From Nostoc sp. PA-18-2419 (GTDB lineage Bacteria; Cyanobacteriota; Cyanobacteriia; Cyanobacteriales; Nostocaceae): 50,243 bases of DNA. Made by a program: the position numbers and the translations under genes. The stretch's first letter is position 1. Each line of letters begins with the position of its first letter. Positions 24,021-32,963 of this stretch are shown here, one piece after another. The notes beneath the pieces are model-generated. The model was not told the origin of the DNA, made no database searches, and saw nothing but the letters and a program-made list of their open reading frames with translations. The stretch is taken from assembly GCF_005869855.1 (NCBI RefSeq), contig NZ_SZNH01000030.1, forward strand, positions 25,647 to 75,889, read 5' to 3'.

Positions 24021-25595
24021 TCACATCCCAGAACCAATGTGGATACGATCCTCAACTTCTGCAAATTTTTCCTGTGCCTGCCGTTCAGTACTCAAAAGTG
24101 AAACAACAATTGCCACAATAAATGCTAGAGGAATAGTGACTAATCCAGGATTTTTCAGTGGGAAGGGTGCAGAAGCGTGCTTGAGAATTGTTACCTGAAT
24201 AGTAGGTGACAAATAAATTAGTATTAATGAGGAGAAAGTACCTACTACCATACTTGCAACCGCCCCATTGGTAGTGAAGCGTCGCCAAAGCATTGATAGC
24301 AGCAAGGCTGGGAAGTTGGCACTAGCAGCGATCGCAAATGCTAAACCTACCATATATGCCACATTTTGTCCTTTAAACAAGATGCCCAAGAGTATAGCTA
24401 CTAACCCCAAAAGCATTGTTGCACCACGAGCCACCTTCAGCTGTTCTGACTCATCAGCATGACCGGAGCGCACCACATTCACCCACAAATCATGAGACAA
24501 TGCAGCTGCACCTGAAAGTGTCAACCCAGCGACAACCGCCAAAATCGTTGCAAAAGAAACAGCGGCTATAAAGCCTAAGAAAGCATCACCACCGAGAAAT
24601 TCTGCCAACATCGGTGCAGCCATATTACCACCAGTACCAATTTGCTTGATGGCATCTTGACCTACTAGCACCATCGCTCCAAAGCCTAAGATGAAGGTCA
24701 AAAGATAAAAAACGCCAATAATAGCTGTGGCGTAACTAACAGATACTCGTGCTGCTTTGGCATCGGGTACTGTATAGAAACGCATCAGAATGTGGGGTAA
24801 TCCAGCAGTGCCAAACATCAACGACATCCCCAAAGAGATAGCATCGAAGGGGTCAGAAACCTGTTTGCCGGGAGCTAATACACCTGTATACTTTTCAGAT
24901 GCAGCGGCGAAAAGAGCGATCGGGTTAAAGCCAAATCGTGCCAGTACTAAGATAGATAGTAAAATAGTTCCGCCAAGCAACAGAACTGCTTTGATAATTT
25001 GTACCCAAGTCGTGGCAATCATGCCGCCAAAAATTACATAAGCCATCATCACACAACCGACGATGACCACAGCTAATTCGTAATCAAAGCCAAACAATAG
25101 TTTGATTAGTTCGCCAGCACCTACCATCTGGGCAATTAAATAGAAGCTAATCACTGCCAACGTTCCAATTGCAGATGCTATGCGTACAGGTTTTTGTCGC
25201 AACCGATAAGCTACCACATCGGCAAAGGTGTATTTGCCTAAGTTACGTAGTGGTTCCGCAATCAGAAACATCACAATTGGCCAGCCCACCAAGAAGCCGA
25301 TAGAATAAATCAAGCCGTCAAAGCCGTTGAGTGCCACTAACCCAGCGATACCTAAAAAGCTAGCTGCACTCATGAAGTCTCCCGCTAAGGCTACCCCATT
25401 TTGGAAACCGCTGATTTTACCGTCAGCTGTGTAAAAGTGTGACGTACTTTTGGTGAGCTTTGCCGCCCAATAGGTAATGCCTAAAGAACTTACAACAAAC
25501 ACAAAAAAGAAAGCGATCGCCAACGGGTTAAACTGGCCAAGTCTGGAAATATCCGCTGCCGCTACTGGCAGATCGCACCAAAATACAATATTCAT
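24021..25595 (-). CDS. actP: Cation/acetate symporter (sodium:solute symporter family)
   Basis: A 524-residue polytopic membrane protein of the SSS family that takes up acetate and related small monocarboxylates with a cation. Typical stretches are [96 protein letters not shown] and [23 protein letters not shown]. There are about 13 hydrophobic segments. The DUF485 gene lies 54 bp upstream on the same strand, the yjcH-actP arrangement, which supports the assignment. In a cyanobacterium it would allow assimilation or recapture of acetate. Confidence 0.92.
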   Translation of the reverse strand: MNIVFWCDLPVAAADISRLGQFNPLAIAFFFVFVVSSLGITYWAAKLTKSTSHFYTADGKISGFQNGVALAGDFMSAASFLGIAGLVALNGFDGLIYSIGFLVGWPIVMFLIAEPLRNLGKYTFADVVAYRLRQKPVRIASAIGTLAVISFYLIAQMVGAGELIKLLFGFDYELAVVIVGCVMMAYVIFGGMIATTWVQIIKAVLLLGGTILLSILVLARFGFNPIALFAAASEKYTGVLAPGKQVSDPFDAISLGMSLMFGTAGLPHILMRFYTVPDAKAARVSVSYATAIIGVFYLLTFILGFGAMVLVGQDAIKQIGTGGNMAAPMLAEFLGGDAFLGFIAAVSFATILAVVAGLTLSGAAALSHDLWVNVVRSGHADESEQLKVARGATMLLGLVAILLGILFKGQNVAYMVGLAFAIAASANFPALLLSMLWRRFTTNGAVASMVVGTFSSLILIYLSPTIQVTILKHASAPFPLKNPGLVTIPLAFIVAIVVSLLSTERQAQEKFAEVEDRIHIGSGM

Positions 25596-25649
25596 GCTTA
25601 TTTGGGTTTAATATTTGGGATTTTGGACTAGAAATTGCTAATAATTAAT

Positions 25650-25925
25650 TCACTTGCGCGTCAGGTTTGCAATTTGGTCATCGTAACTGCTGTTTGCCCA
25701 ACGTACGTAAATAAAAATTAATATCCATGCTGAGACTATTACCAGCGCCCCTAGTAAAATTCCCAGACTCAGACCTGGAACTACTAATGACCCCAACAGG
25801 GGCTTATTGAAGGCGATTAACAGGATAAAACCAAAGTAAATTAACATCATGGCTCCGCTCAGAATCAGGGATACTCGCCAACGTTCAGCCGCGAGAGCCT
25901 GGAGAGCCTTTGTGCGATTGTTCAT
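25650..25925 (-). CDS. DUF485 membrane protein (YjcH-like)
   Basis: A 91-residue protein with two membrane helices (about 20-42 and 52-75). It carries the DUF485 pattern: RWRVSLILSGAMMLIYFGFILLIAF then GILLGALVIVSAWILIFIYVRWAN. It directly precedes actP, as yjcH does in E. coli, and probably aids the symporter. The ATG at 25925 begins MNNRTKALQALAAERW, a normal family start. Confidence 0.9.
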   Translation of the reverse strand: MNNRTKALQALAAERWRVSLILSGAMMLIYFGFILLIAFNKPLLGSLVVPGLSLGILLGALVIVSAWILIFIYVRWANSSYDDQIANLTRK

Positions 25926-26738
25926 GTCTTCCTTGAGGTTGAGAAGATTAGGTCAGATTGTCTCATTGAAGTTGATTTCTGGATAATTTTCTTAAAGATT
26001 ATTAGTAAATCTATTGCAGCATCAGGTAATAAAATTAACTTTTAAAAAAAATATACAAAGTAAAAAGACAGTAGTGACTATATTTTCATATACGTGAAAC
26101 TACAGTTGGCATTAAATATCAAAAAAGCTGAAATATCGATGATTTATTATCTAGTTATTGACTCAGGAGTAGTTTCTTCTCTTGAAATACCTAAGTAAGG
26201 GCTAAAAATATCAAATCTTTATCTCTAAAAACTTAAACTTAATCCGTATCTACTGGTACTTGTTTCACCTTTAAAGTGTTATCAAAAATTTTTTATTAGC
26301 TAGATAATCAATTAAAAATAATTTGCTTTTTTAAGTTTTCTTTATCGTAAATACCAAATAATACCGGAGATTATTACGTGTTAAATTAGTAAAATTTATA
26401 TCATTAATTTGTAAATATGCAGATGGGCACTATTAAAATATAGTAAATTATGATACTAAAATTATCTGACTCAGCTTTGCTATGCGTTGCAATTGGCAGA
26501 GATAAGAACTCGATGGTTGTAGTGAGAAAAAGCTGACTTTGAAGAAGTGTCTGGCTTGGCGATCGCTCATATCAACTAATTTGGAATATCTCGTTTTGCA
26601 AAATATTTCGGAAAGAATGCGAAAAGCATCAACTTCAGTTTGTAGATCCGTATATATCTACAAAGGTGAGATGCACGTTTTAACCTAGTCCTTAAAAAGC
26701 CCAAATTTTAGCTTCTACCATACCAAAAACCAAAATAT
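25926..26738. other. Long AT-rich intergenic region
   Basis: 813 bp between divergent DUF485 and site-2 protease genes. The sequence is very AT-rich and I see no open frame of interest. A perfect inverted repeat, TTTGTAGAT (26639-26647) and ATCTACAAA (26656-26664), lies about 75 bp before the protease start. One HIP1 site is near 26560. Confidence 0.5.
26639..26664. promoter_or_regulatory. Perfect 9-bp inverted repeat upstream of a site-2 protease gene
   Basis: TTTGTAGAT, loop CCGTATAT, ATCTACAAA. No U-tract follows, so it is not a terminator. Its place 74 bp before the ATG at 26739 fits an operator or a leader hairpin. Confidence 0.4.
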
Positions 26739-27362
26739 ATGTTTATTGAAACATTAATTACAGAGCCGATTTATTTTTTCCGAATCATTATAATTGTCAT
26801 ATTTTCTATCACTTTACATGAACTTGCTCACGGCTGGGCTGCTATGACTCAGGGAGATAACACTCCCCAAAAAACTGGTCATCTCACGCTTAATCCTATA
26901 GTTCATATGGGCAAGGAATCAATCATATTTCTCTGTCTCATGGGTATAGCTTGGGGACAAATGCCGATCAATCCTTCTAAGTTTCGTTCTCCTAAGTTCG
27001 GCAATATTTTAGTATCCGCAGCTGGGCCATTATCAAATCTGACTTTAGGTATTCTATTTATTGTGATGCTCAAACTTCTTTCTAATTTGAGTTTTTCAGG
27101 ACTCTTTAGTGTCGAATTTATTTACTTAGCGGCTCGAATCAATTTGACCTTATTTCTGTTTAATCTCTTACCAATTCCACCACTTGATGGCTTTCATGTC
27201 TTCAGTGAAATTTTCCCAAAGCTAAAACCATTAGAACATACCCAATTCGGACTTTTTGCACTGATGCTTCTATTCATAATTCCAGAATTTGGCACGGGAC
27301 TTGGTGAGATTGCTGATTTAGTTATTCAGTCCGCAGTGGGAACACAAACATTAGCATTTTAG
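26739..27362 (+). CDS. Site-2 protease family protein (compact M50)
   Basis: A 207-residue, almost entirely membrane-embedded metalloprotease of the M50 family. The zinc motif HELAH is at residues 27-31 and the second motif FNLLPIPPLDGFHV supplies the third ligand Asp. AAGPLSNLTLG is also a family hallmark. It has no CBS, PDZ or other accessory domain, unlike the protease at 1927. The substrate is unknown; neighbours do not suggest one. Confidence 0.9.
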   Translation: MFIETLITEPIYFFRIIIIVIFSITLHELAHGWAAMTQGDNTPQKTGHLTLNPIVHMGKESIIFLCLMGIAWGQMPINPSKFRSPKFGNILVSAAGPLSNLTLGILFIVMLKLLSNLSFSGLFSVEFIYLAARINLTLFLFNLLPIPPLDGFHVFSEIFPKLKPLEHTQFGLFALMLLFIIPEFGTGLGEIADLVIQSAVGTQTLAF

Positions 27363-27601
27363 ATAAATCTAAAGGACAATTTGAATTAAATTTAAATTAG
27401 AACTTGTGGTTTTTGCGAATGCGTTACGCTTTGCTAACGTACTACGACTCTACTCAATTGGGGAAACCCACTGTTACAAGGCTGGCTTCCCTAAATATAC
27501 TTAAATTTTCTCCCCAATAAAATCAGATTGCTAGATATAATGACTTCAGTAATCTTAACATTGAAGTTAGTGGATATGCTTAGTTACCTTGAAGGCAGAA
27601 C
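27363..27601. other. Intergenic region with a dispersed repeat
   Basis: ATGCGTTACGCTTTGCTAACGTACTACG (about 27419-27446) is a typical Nostocales dispersed repeat. AAGG near 27588 may be the ribosome binding site of the following kinase. Confidence 0.45.
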
Positions 27602-29254
27602 TTGAGTGGTAAGATTACTGTGTTTGATCTGGAAGACTTTTTTTACCTTTCATCTGACCTATTCTGTATTATCGGACAAGATGGTTTTTACCAGCAAGTG
27701 AATCCAGCATGGGAACGAATGTTGGGATGGAAAGCCGAAAACTTGATCGGACATCCGTGGTTGGAATTAGTGCATCCAGAGGATATCACAAGCAGTCAGC
27801 TGCCAACAGAACCACAGCAGCAGTTACACTGGGATAGTCGTTATCTTCATAAAGATGGCAGTTATCGCTGGCTGTGTTGGAGTTTATCAACTTCTCAAAA
27901 GGGACTCATCTATGCAGTAGGTAAAGACATCAGTCAACAACTGCGGCGAATAGAAGCGCTACAAACTGAACGCCAAAGCCTTTATAACCTACTTAATCAG
28001 TTACCAGCCTTTCTCTATCTTCAACCCAAGGATTACGGGGTGGGATTTTTTAACCAACGCTTTCGCGAGGTATTTGGAGACCCCACAGGTAAACGTTGTT
28101 ACGAGGCGATCGCTGGATTAAAACAACCTTGTCCTGAATGTCCTACCTTTCGTGTTTTTAACAGCAACGCTCCGCAACTCTGGGAATGGGTAGATAGTAA
28201 AACAGATCGGGTATATCAGATTTATGATTATCCATTCAAGGATATGAATGGTGAGCCGATGGTTGTAGAAATGGGTTTAGATATTACTGCTGTCAAAAAA
28301 GCCGAGGCTGCTTTGCGAGAGCGGGAGCAGGAATTAATCCTAAAAAATCAACAACTTCAAGAAACCCTTGAACAATTACAAAAAACCCAAACACAATTAA
28401 TTCAAACAGAGAAGATGTCTTCTTTGGGACAATTGGTCGCAGGTGTAGCTCATGAAATTAATAATCCGATTAACTTTATCAATGGGAATATCACTCATGC
28501 TAAAGAATATATCCGACAATTATTAAAAATACTGCAACTTTACCAAAAAGAATATCCCCAACCAACACCAGTGATTCAGGAAGAAATAGAAGCGATAGAG
28601 TTAGATTTTTTAATTGAAGACCTAAAGAAATTACTAAATTCAATGCAAATTGGTAGCGATCGCATTAGTAACATTGTACTTTCATTGCGGAACTTTTCGC
28701 GACTAGATGAAGCAGAAATGAAAGCAGTCAATATCCACGAGGGAATTGATAGTACGCTAATGATTTTGCAAAATCGCCTCAAAGCTAAGCCTGATAGTTC
28801 CCAAATCCAAATTATTAAAGAGTATGCTCAACTTCCTCTAATAGAGTGTTACGCAGGTCAACTTAACCAGGTATTTATAAATATTATTACTAATGCGATT
28901 GATGCTTTGGAAGAGTTACATATTAAAAATCAGCAGTCAAGTTGCAATCCACAAATCACTATTCGTACTGAGTTACTCAACTCAAATAGGGTTGCTATTG
29001 AGATTGCTGACAACGGAGGGGGTATGTCTCAAGAAATTCAACAACGTCTATTCGATCCCTTCTTCACGACTAAAGTAGTAGGTAAAGGAACTGGTTTGGG
29101 GATGTCAATTAGCTATCAAATTATCACAGAAAAACATCGGGGACAACTGCGATGTTTTTCATCTTTAGGAAAAGGAGCAAAGTTGATAATTGAAATTCCT
29201 ATTCAGCAAAATAAACGTATAAAAGTAAATTTATTGAGTAAACATATAAAATAA
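27602..29254 (+). CDS. PAS-domain sensor histidine kinase
   Basis: A 550-residue soluble sensor kinase. Two PAS domains occupy about residues 10-120 and 125-235. The second has a cysteine pattern, RCYEAIAGLKQPCPECP, which suggests a redox or metal-responsive site. A coiled coil follows (about 235-275), then the H-box GVAHEINNPINFINGN, the N-box INIITNAIDAL, G1 DNGGGMS and G2 GKGTGLGMSIS, all intact. The start is TTG 27602 with a weak AAGG upstream; GTG at 27620 is an alternative. No response regulator is adjacent, as is frequent in Nostocales. Confidence 0.9.
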   Translation: MSGKITVFDLEDFFYLSSDLFCIIGQDGFYQQVNPAWERMLGWKAENLIGHPWLELVHPEDITSSQLPTEPQQQLHWDSRYLHKDGSYRWLCWSLSTSQKGLIYAVGKDISQQLRRIEALQTERQSLYNLLNQLPAFLYLQPKDYGVGFFNQRFREVFGDPTGKRCYEAIAGLKQPCPECPTFRVFNSNAPQLWEWVDSKTDRVYQIYDYPFKDMNGEPMVVEMGLDITAVKKAEAALREREQELILKNQQLQETLEQLQKTQTQLIQTEKMSSLGQLVAGVAHEINNPINFINGNITHAKEYIRQLLKILQLYQKEYPQPTPVIQEEIEAIELDFLIEDLKKLLNSMQIGSDRISNIVLSLRNFSRLDEAEMKAVNIHEGIDSTLMILQNRLKAKPDSSQIQIIKEYAQLPLIECYAGQLNQVFINIITNAIDALEELHIKNQQSSCNPQITIRTELLNSNRVAIEIADNGGGMSQEIQQRLFDPFFTTKVVGKGTGLGMSISYQIITEKHRGQLRCFSSLGKGAKLIIEIPIQQNKRIKVNLLSKHIK

Positions 29255-29334
29255 TCAAGCTGCTGATAATAATTAATATTTTTGATATATAAGTTTTTTA
29301 AAAATTATCAATTAGATTTGTAATATATCTTTTT

Positions 29335-29358
29335 AGTGGTACAAGCTTTTGTACCACT
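29335..29358. repeat. Perfect 10-bp stem hairpin between convergent genes
   Basis: AGTGGTACAA (29335-29344), loop GCTT, TTGTACCACT (29349-29358). It lies between the stop of the kinase and the 3' end of the unknown minus-strand gene. No U-tract follows on either strand, so a classical terminator is doubtful. It could block read-through by structure alone. Confidence 0.6.
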
Positions 29359-29405
29359 ACTATCTAATCAGTAAAATTAGAATTGCTTTGCTATGCAATC
29401 TAATT

Positions 29406-30791
29406 TTATATACCAACCGAAACAAGTTTACTGTAATATTCTATTTTTGTATAAAGACTTATAATACTATTACCAACTGCAAAAAGAGTACCTTTTTGCT
29501 CATTTTTAGAAAATTGCAAATTGGGATATTTAGCAGCAGCTTCTTCAGCAGTCATGGCTTTTACTTGTATTGTTTCTGGTAATACTCCAGTACAACCAAT
29601 GTAAAATACTAAGGGAGAAATCTTATATTGGTAAATTTTTTCGATATATTGCTCTAACTTGGTATTTGCAGTTGTTAAAGCTGTAACCATTTCTTCTTTA
29701 CTGATTTGTTTGCCAGTTTGTTTATCCTGCAATAACTGTACCAAACTATCAGCACCAACTTTCGTAAGAAGATTTACGACTATACCATTTTGTTCAAGTC
29801 CAAGAAAATTATCAAAAATTGGGAACATCAACTCATCTACTTTTGTAATCTTAATGCGTGATGATAGTAGCCTCTGCCTAACGGTAAGGTTTTCATTAAA
29901 TACCATCTCAAAACTTGGCTTAGTGATAATTTCTCCAGTCTTTTTATCATAAAGACGATACATTCTATTTAGAAATTTGTTAGCAGAATGTAACTTACTC
30001 AAATTCAGAATATCTTGACTACCAATGTCTATTTTATAACTCAATCTCGATTCAAGAGTACCATTTACTAAAGCCTGCTGGATATCTGTGTATTCATTAG
30101 TTGTCGGAAAGTTGATGTAAACATTCTTGGAGAGATAGTGATTTTTAAGCTCATCTAACTGTTCTGGTACAAATAGATCTGATTGCTTTTTCAAATGAGC
30201 AGAAATAATACTATTAAGTATTTTAATTTCTGCAAGGTGGTTGAATAGTCCATCAATGTTGCTGTAATCACTATCAGCAGCTACAAGCGGCAAGTTATCT
30301 AGCCGGATACTATATTTAACACGAAAGTCAAAATCTTTTGCATCCAACACACCTTTTTCTTTAAGCAAATCAAAAAGTTTTTTACTACTAATTTTGACTT
30401 TTAAGGATTTGATGTTGATTTTGCCGTCCCTGACAACGGTATAATTGTTAAAGCTATTGAGGTTATTGACTAACAAACCTGCTATTTCAAGAGTTGGAGT
30501 TTTATCAACCACTTTCGCAAGTTTGACTTGACGTTTGATTAGCATATTAATAGTAGCGGTATTGCGATTAAAATGAAACTCGCCCATACCAATATATTCA
30601 GCATTATCTATATTTTCTATTCGCAACCAAGGTTGGAGTAGTTTCCCTTTTTCGTCTCTCACACCTTTAACACGCTTGATACCTGTTCTCTGATAATTTT
30701 CTTCCAGGTCTTTAATATTAACGATAATATTGTTGCGATATTCTCCAAGAATTTGGATGAGTTCTACTAGAGAAATCTTATTATTTTTCAT
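29406..30791 (-). CDS. Unrecognised 461-residue protein
   Basis: I do not recognise this protein. It is predicted soluble: no signal peptide or membrane segment, rich in Lys, Asn, Ile and Leu. It opens with a helical MKNNKISLVELIQILGEYRNN. Middle parts alternate beta-like stretches (KINIKSLKVKISSKKL, FRVKYSIRLDNLPLV) and helices. The C-terminal third contains QYKISPLVFYIGCTGVLPETI and a helical MTAEEAAAKYPNLQF. The gene is clearly AT-richer than its neighbours. Its ribosome binding site is strong (AAGGTGAT, ending 4 bp before ATG), and a 17-bp palindrome lies 27 bp upstream. Next to it is a broken methyltransferase, so this may be an acquired islet. Confidence 0.7.
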   Translation of the reverse strand: MKNNKISLVELIQILGEYRNNIIVNIKDLEENYQRTGIKRVKGVRDEKGKLLQPWLRIENIDNAEYIGMGEFHFNRNTATINMLIKRQVKLAKVVDKTPTLEIAGLLVNNLNSFNNYTVVRDGKINIKSLKVKISSKKLFDLLKEKGVLDAKDFDFRVKYSIRLDNLPLVAADSDYSNIDGLFNHLAEIKILNSIISAHLKKQSDLFVPEQLDELKNHYLSKNVYINFPTTNEYTDIQQALVNGTLESRLSYKIDIGSQDILNLSKLHSANKFLNRMYRLYDKKTGEIITKPSFEMVFNENLTVRQRLLSSRIKITKVDELMFPIFDNFLGLEQNGIVVNLLTKVGADSLVQLLQDKQTGKQISKEEMVTALTTANTKLEQYIEKIYQYKISPLVFYIGCTGVLPETIQVKAMTAEEAAAKYPNLQFSKNEQKGTLFAVGNSIISLYTKIEYYSKLVSVGI

Positions 30792-30817
30792 CTTATCACC
30801 TTTGAGGAAAACTGTAG

Positions 30818-30834
30818 TTAATCAAATTGATTAA
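30818..30834 (-). promoter_or_regulatory. 17-bp palindrome upstream of the unknown gene
   Basis: TTAATCAA-A-TTGATTAA is a perfect palindrome with a single-base centre, located 27 bp before the start codon of the minus-strand gene at 30791. The position suits a repressor operator in a promoter. Confidence 0.45.
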
Positions 30835-31010
30835 TTTGCCAAAATAAGCTATTTAAACTGTGCAAAATAGAAGAGTAAACAGATAAGAAATTGATGCCAA
30901 TTGGCATATTCCACACAAACAAATACTGTGCGATCGCAATTGCTTCACTAACTAGCTACTATGGGCGTTCAGTGATTACAAAGTTTGGGTATTTCCTACC
31001 AAACTTAAAG

Positions 31011-31244
31011 TTACATACTCACCGGATCTTCATTTATAGTACGATTGTACCATAAGCTTGTCAAGTTGTGTAGCCGTTGAGCTATAAGACGTGAGAATAA
31101 ACCAGTTCCACATCCAATATCAAGAACGTTGTCGCAGTGTAATGGTAACTATTTGAGAAGAAAATTGTGATAATGACTGTTGTGATTCCAATCTTGTTGC
31201 CCATGCAAAGCAATTGGGTTAAAATCAACGGCGAATTTTTTCAA
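31011..31244 (-). pseudogene. Remnant of a class I SAM-dependent methyltransferase
   Basis: On the minus strand from a TTG at 31244 the frame reads KKFAVDFNPIALHGQQDWN, continues through HYHNFLLK, meets an in-frame TAG at 31149-31151, and resumes with CDNVLDIGCGTGLFSRLIAQRL. VLDIGCGTG is motif I, the SAM-binding loop of class I methyltransferases. After the motif the frame runs into unrelated sequence and ends at a TAA at 31011. Motifs II to IV are missing. The gene is therefore broken both by a premature stop and by loss of about three quarters of its length. Confidence 0.75.
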
Positions 31245-31266
31245 TTAAGGTATGATTTTTGCACAT

Positions 31267-32937
31267 TTAGGCTCCAGGTTTGAAATAATCAAAAAGGCGA
31301 TCGCCTGAATCAGCGCGAATCAATGCTACAACTACATCTGGTAAAGCAGCTAAACTGGGGTACACTAAATAGCGTGCTTCCCAACGGGGATGGAACTTCT
31401 CTTTATAGGCGTGCAATCCTTGGAAATTGTAGAAGCGACTCAAATGCTCGTAAAGATAGTGCAATATTTTCTCTAAGCGGCGTGATTCTGGGTTATCTCC
31501 AACTCCTGCTAGGGCAGAAAGACCAAAATTAAAGCTATCATAACCATATTCTTTAAAATGCTGGAGCAGCGAAATAAATAAAAAGTCCATTGTGCCATTT
31601 TCAATGGACGGGCGGTAGCGCATCATATCAATAGTTGCTTCGTTGAGTTGATACTCTGGGATAATATTAGCAAAGGCGATGATTTGACCTTCTGGACTAT
31701 GCATCACAGCAATTTCGCACCCTCGCAAATAAGCTTCATCAAACCAACCTAAAGAAAAGTGTTTTTCCGAACCTTGTACCATATTTAGCCATTCATCGCT
31801 TACAGGTTTAAGTAAGTGCAATAAATCATTATCAATTGGTGGTTGGTAAAAGTTAATTCGGTATCCTAATTTAGTTAAACGATTGATTGATGGTCTAAAA
31901 TTTTTCCCCGCTTTACCTTGTAAAGTAAAACTTTTCAAGTCAACGATCGCTTCTTCTCCAATCTTGAGTACTCGAAATCCCAATAATTTGTAAAGTTCAA
32001 CATCTTCGGGCAAAGTTTGGTAAAAAGCAGAATACCAATCATTGCGTTGACAAAACTGTTGAAAAGCAATAATTGTCTCTTTGCGGTCTTCAATTGGCCC
32101 TATGGGATCACCTAAGGCGATCGCACCTCGTCCTTTGGGAACATAAGCAATCACACTTTTACTAGAAGGACTGAAATAATAACTTTTATCATTTAAAAGT
32201 GTCAAAGCTGCTAAAGAAGAACGTCCATATTTTTCGACAATTTCTTTAGCTTTTTGTCGCTCGTTAGGAGTTACTAAATTACGCCATAACACAGGTTGTA
32301 ATAGCATTATTATTGCGTATGTAATAGTAACTGCTGCAATAATATAGATAGAATTAGCAAAAAAATCTCCAAATTTGCTTTTTGGTTGTAGTCCCAAATT
32401 GTCCTCGGTGAAGAACATTGCTAAAGTCTGAAGTATAGCTTGACGCCAATTAAAATTCTCTGAAAACTTACCGTCTAATAAATAAAATCCAATGGTTCCG
32501 TATGCGAGAGTAAATAATAAAGCACCGAGAAGCACTCGGACTCCCTGTGCAATAGAAGGACGGTCTGATTGCGCTGTAAAAATATGGCGCATCACAATTA
32601 ATTGCACTAATAAAACCCCAGAGAGGAGACTTTCTTCATAGTCTAATCCTTTCAGTAAGTGGCTGAAAATAGAAACTATTAGCAGACTAATTATAAGTAA
32701 CCAAGCTACTCTTTTTCTTCGTAATAAATTAGTAGCAAGTGTAAGTAAAATAAACCCAGTCAATGCTGCAAAAATATGACCAGTAGCACGAATGTCAAAT
32801 GGTAAAAATTCTTTTAACCATTGATTTCTTCCGTAGAGGTTAGGTGTGACTGCTGATAACAAATTTACTACGCCAACTAAGCCTGTGAGTAACGCTGCAC
32901 TCCAAAGTCCAATCTGAGTTTTGAAATTATTTGTCAT
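31267..32937 (-). CDS. Phosphatidylglycerol lysyltransferase-type (MprF C-terminal) membrane protein
   Basis: A 556-residue protein of the MprF/LysX group. Residues 1-220 hold about six membrane helices; residues about 225-545 form the DUF2156 GNAT-like synthase domain, with AALTLLNDKSYYFSPSSKSVIAYVPKGRGAIALGDPIGP, FRPSINRLTKLGY and TIDMMRYRP..ENGTMDFLFISLLQHFKEYGYDSFNFGLSALAGVG. Such enzymes transfer an amino acid from aminoacyl-tRNA to phosphatidylglycerol. The long MprF flippase half is shortened here. An esterase gene lies 26 bp upstream on the same strand, so the two are probably one operon. The amino acid used cannot be told. Confidence 0.85.
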   Translation of the reverse strand: MTNNFKTQIGLWSAALLTGLVGVVNLLSAVTPNLYGRNQWLKEFLPFDIRATGHIFAALTGFILLTLATNLLRRKRVAWLLIISLLIVSIFSHLLKGLDYEESLLSGVLLVQLIVMRHIFTAQSDRPSIAQGVRVLLGALLFTLAYGTIGFYLLDGKFSENFNWRQAILQTLAMFFTEDNLGLQPKSKFGDFFANSIYIIAAVTITYAIIMLLQPVLWRNLVTPNERQKAKEIVEKYGRSSLAALTLLNDKSYYFSPSSKSVIAYVPKGRGAIALGDPIGPIEDRKETIIAFQQFCQRNDWYSAFYQTLPEDVELYKLLGFRVLKIGEEAIVDLKSFTLQGKAGKNFRPSINRLTKLGYRINFYQPPIDNDLLHLLKPVSDEWLNMVQGSEKHFSLGWFDEAYLRGCEIAVMHSPEGQIIAFANIIPEYQLNEATIDMMRYRPSIENGTMDFLFISLLQHFKEYGYDSFNFGLSALAGVGDNPESRRLEKILHYLYEHLSRFYNFQGLHAYKEKFHPRWEARYLVYPSLAALPDVVVALIRADSGDRLFDYFKPGA

Positions 32938-32963
32938 TTTTAATAGTTTTACTGTTAAAATTC

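Noticed and set aside
31011-31244. A small functional methyltransferase
   Set aside because: An in-frame TAG precedes motif I and all later motifs are missing, so it was called a pseudogene.
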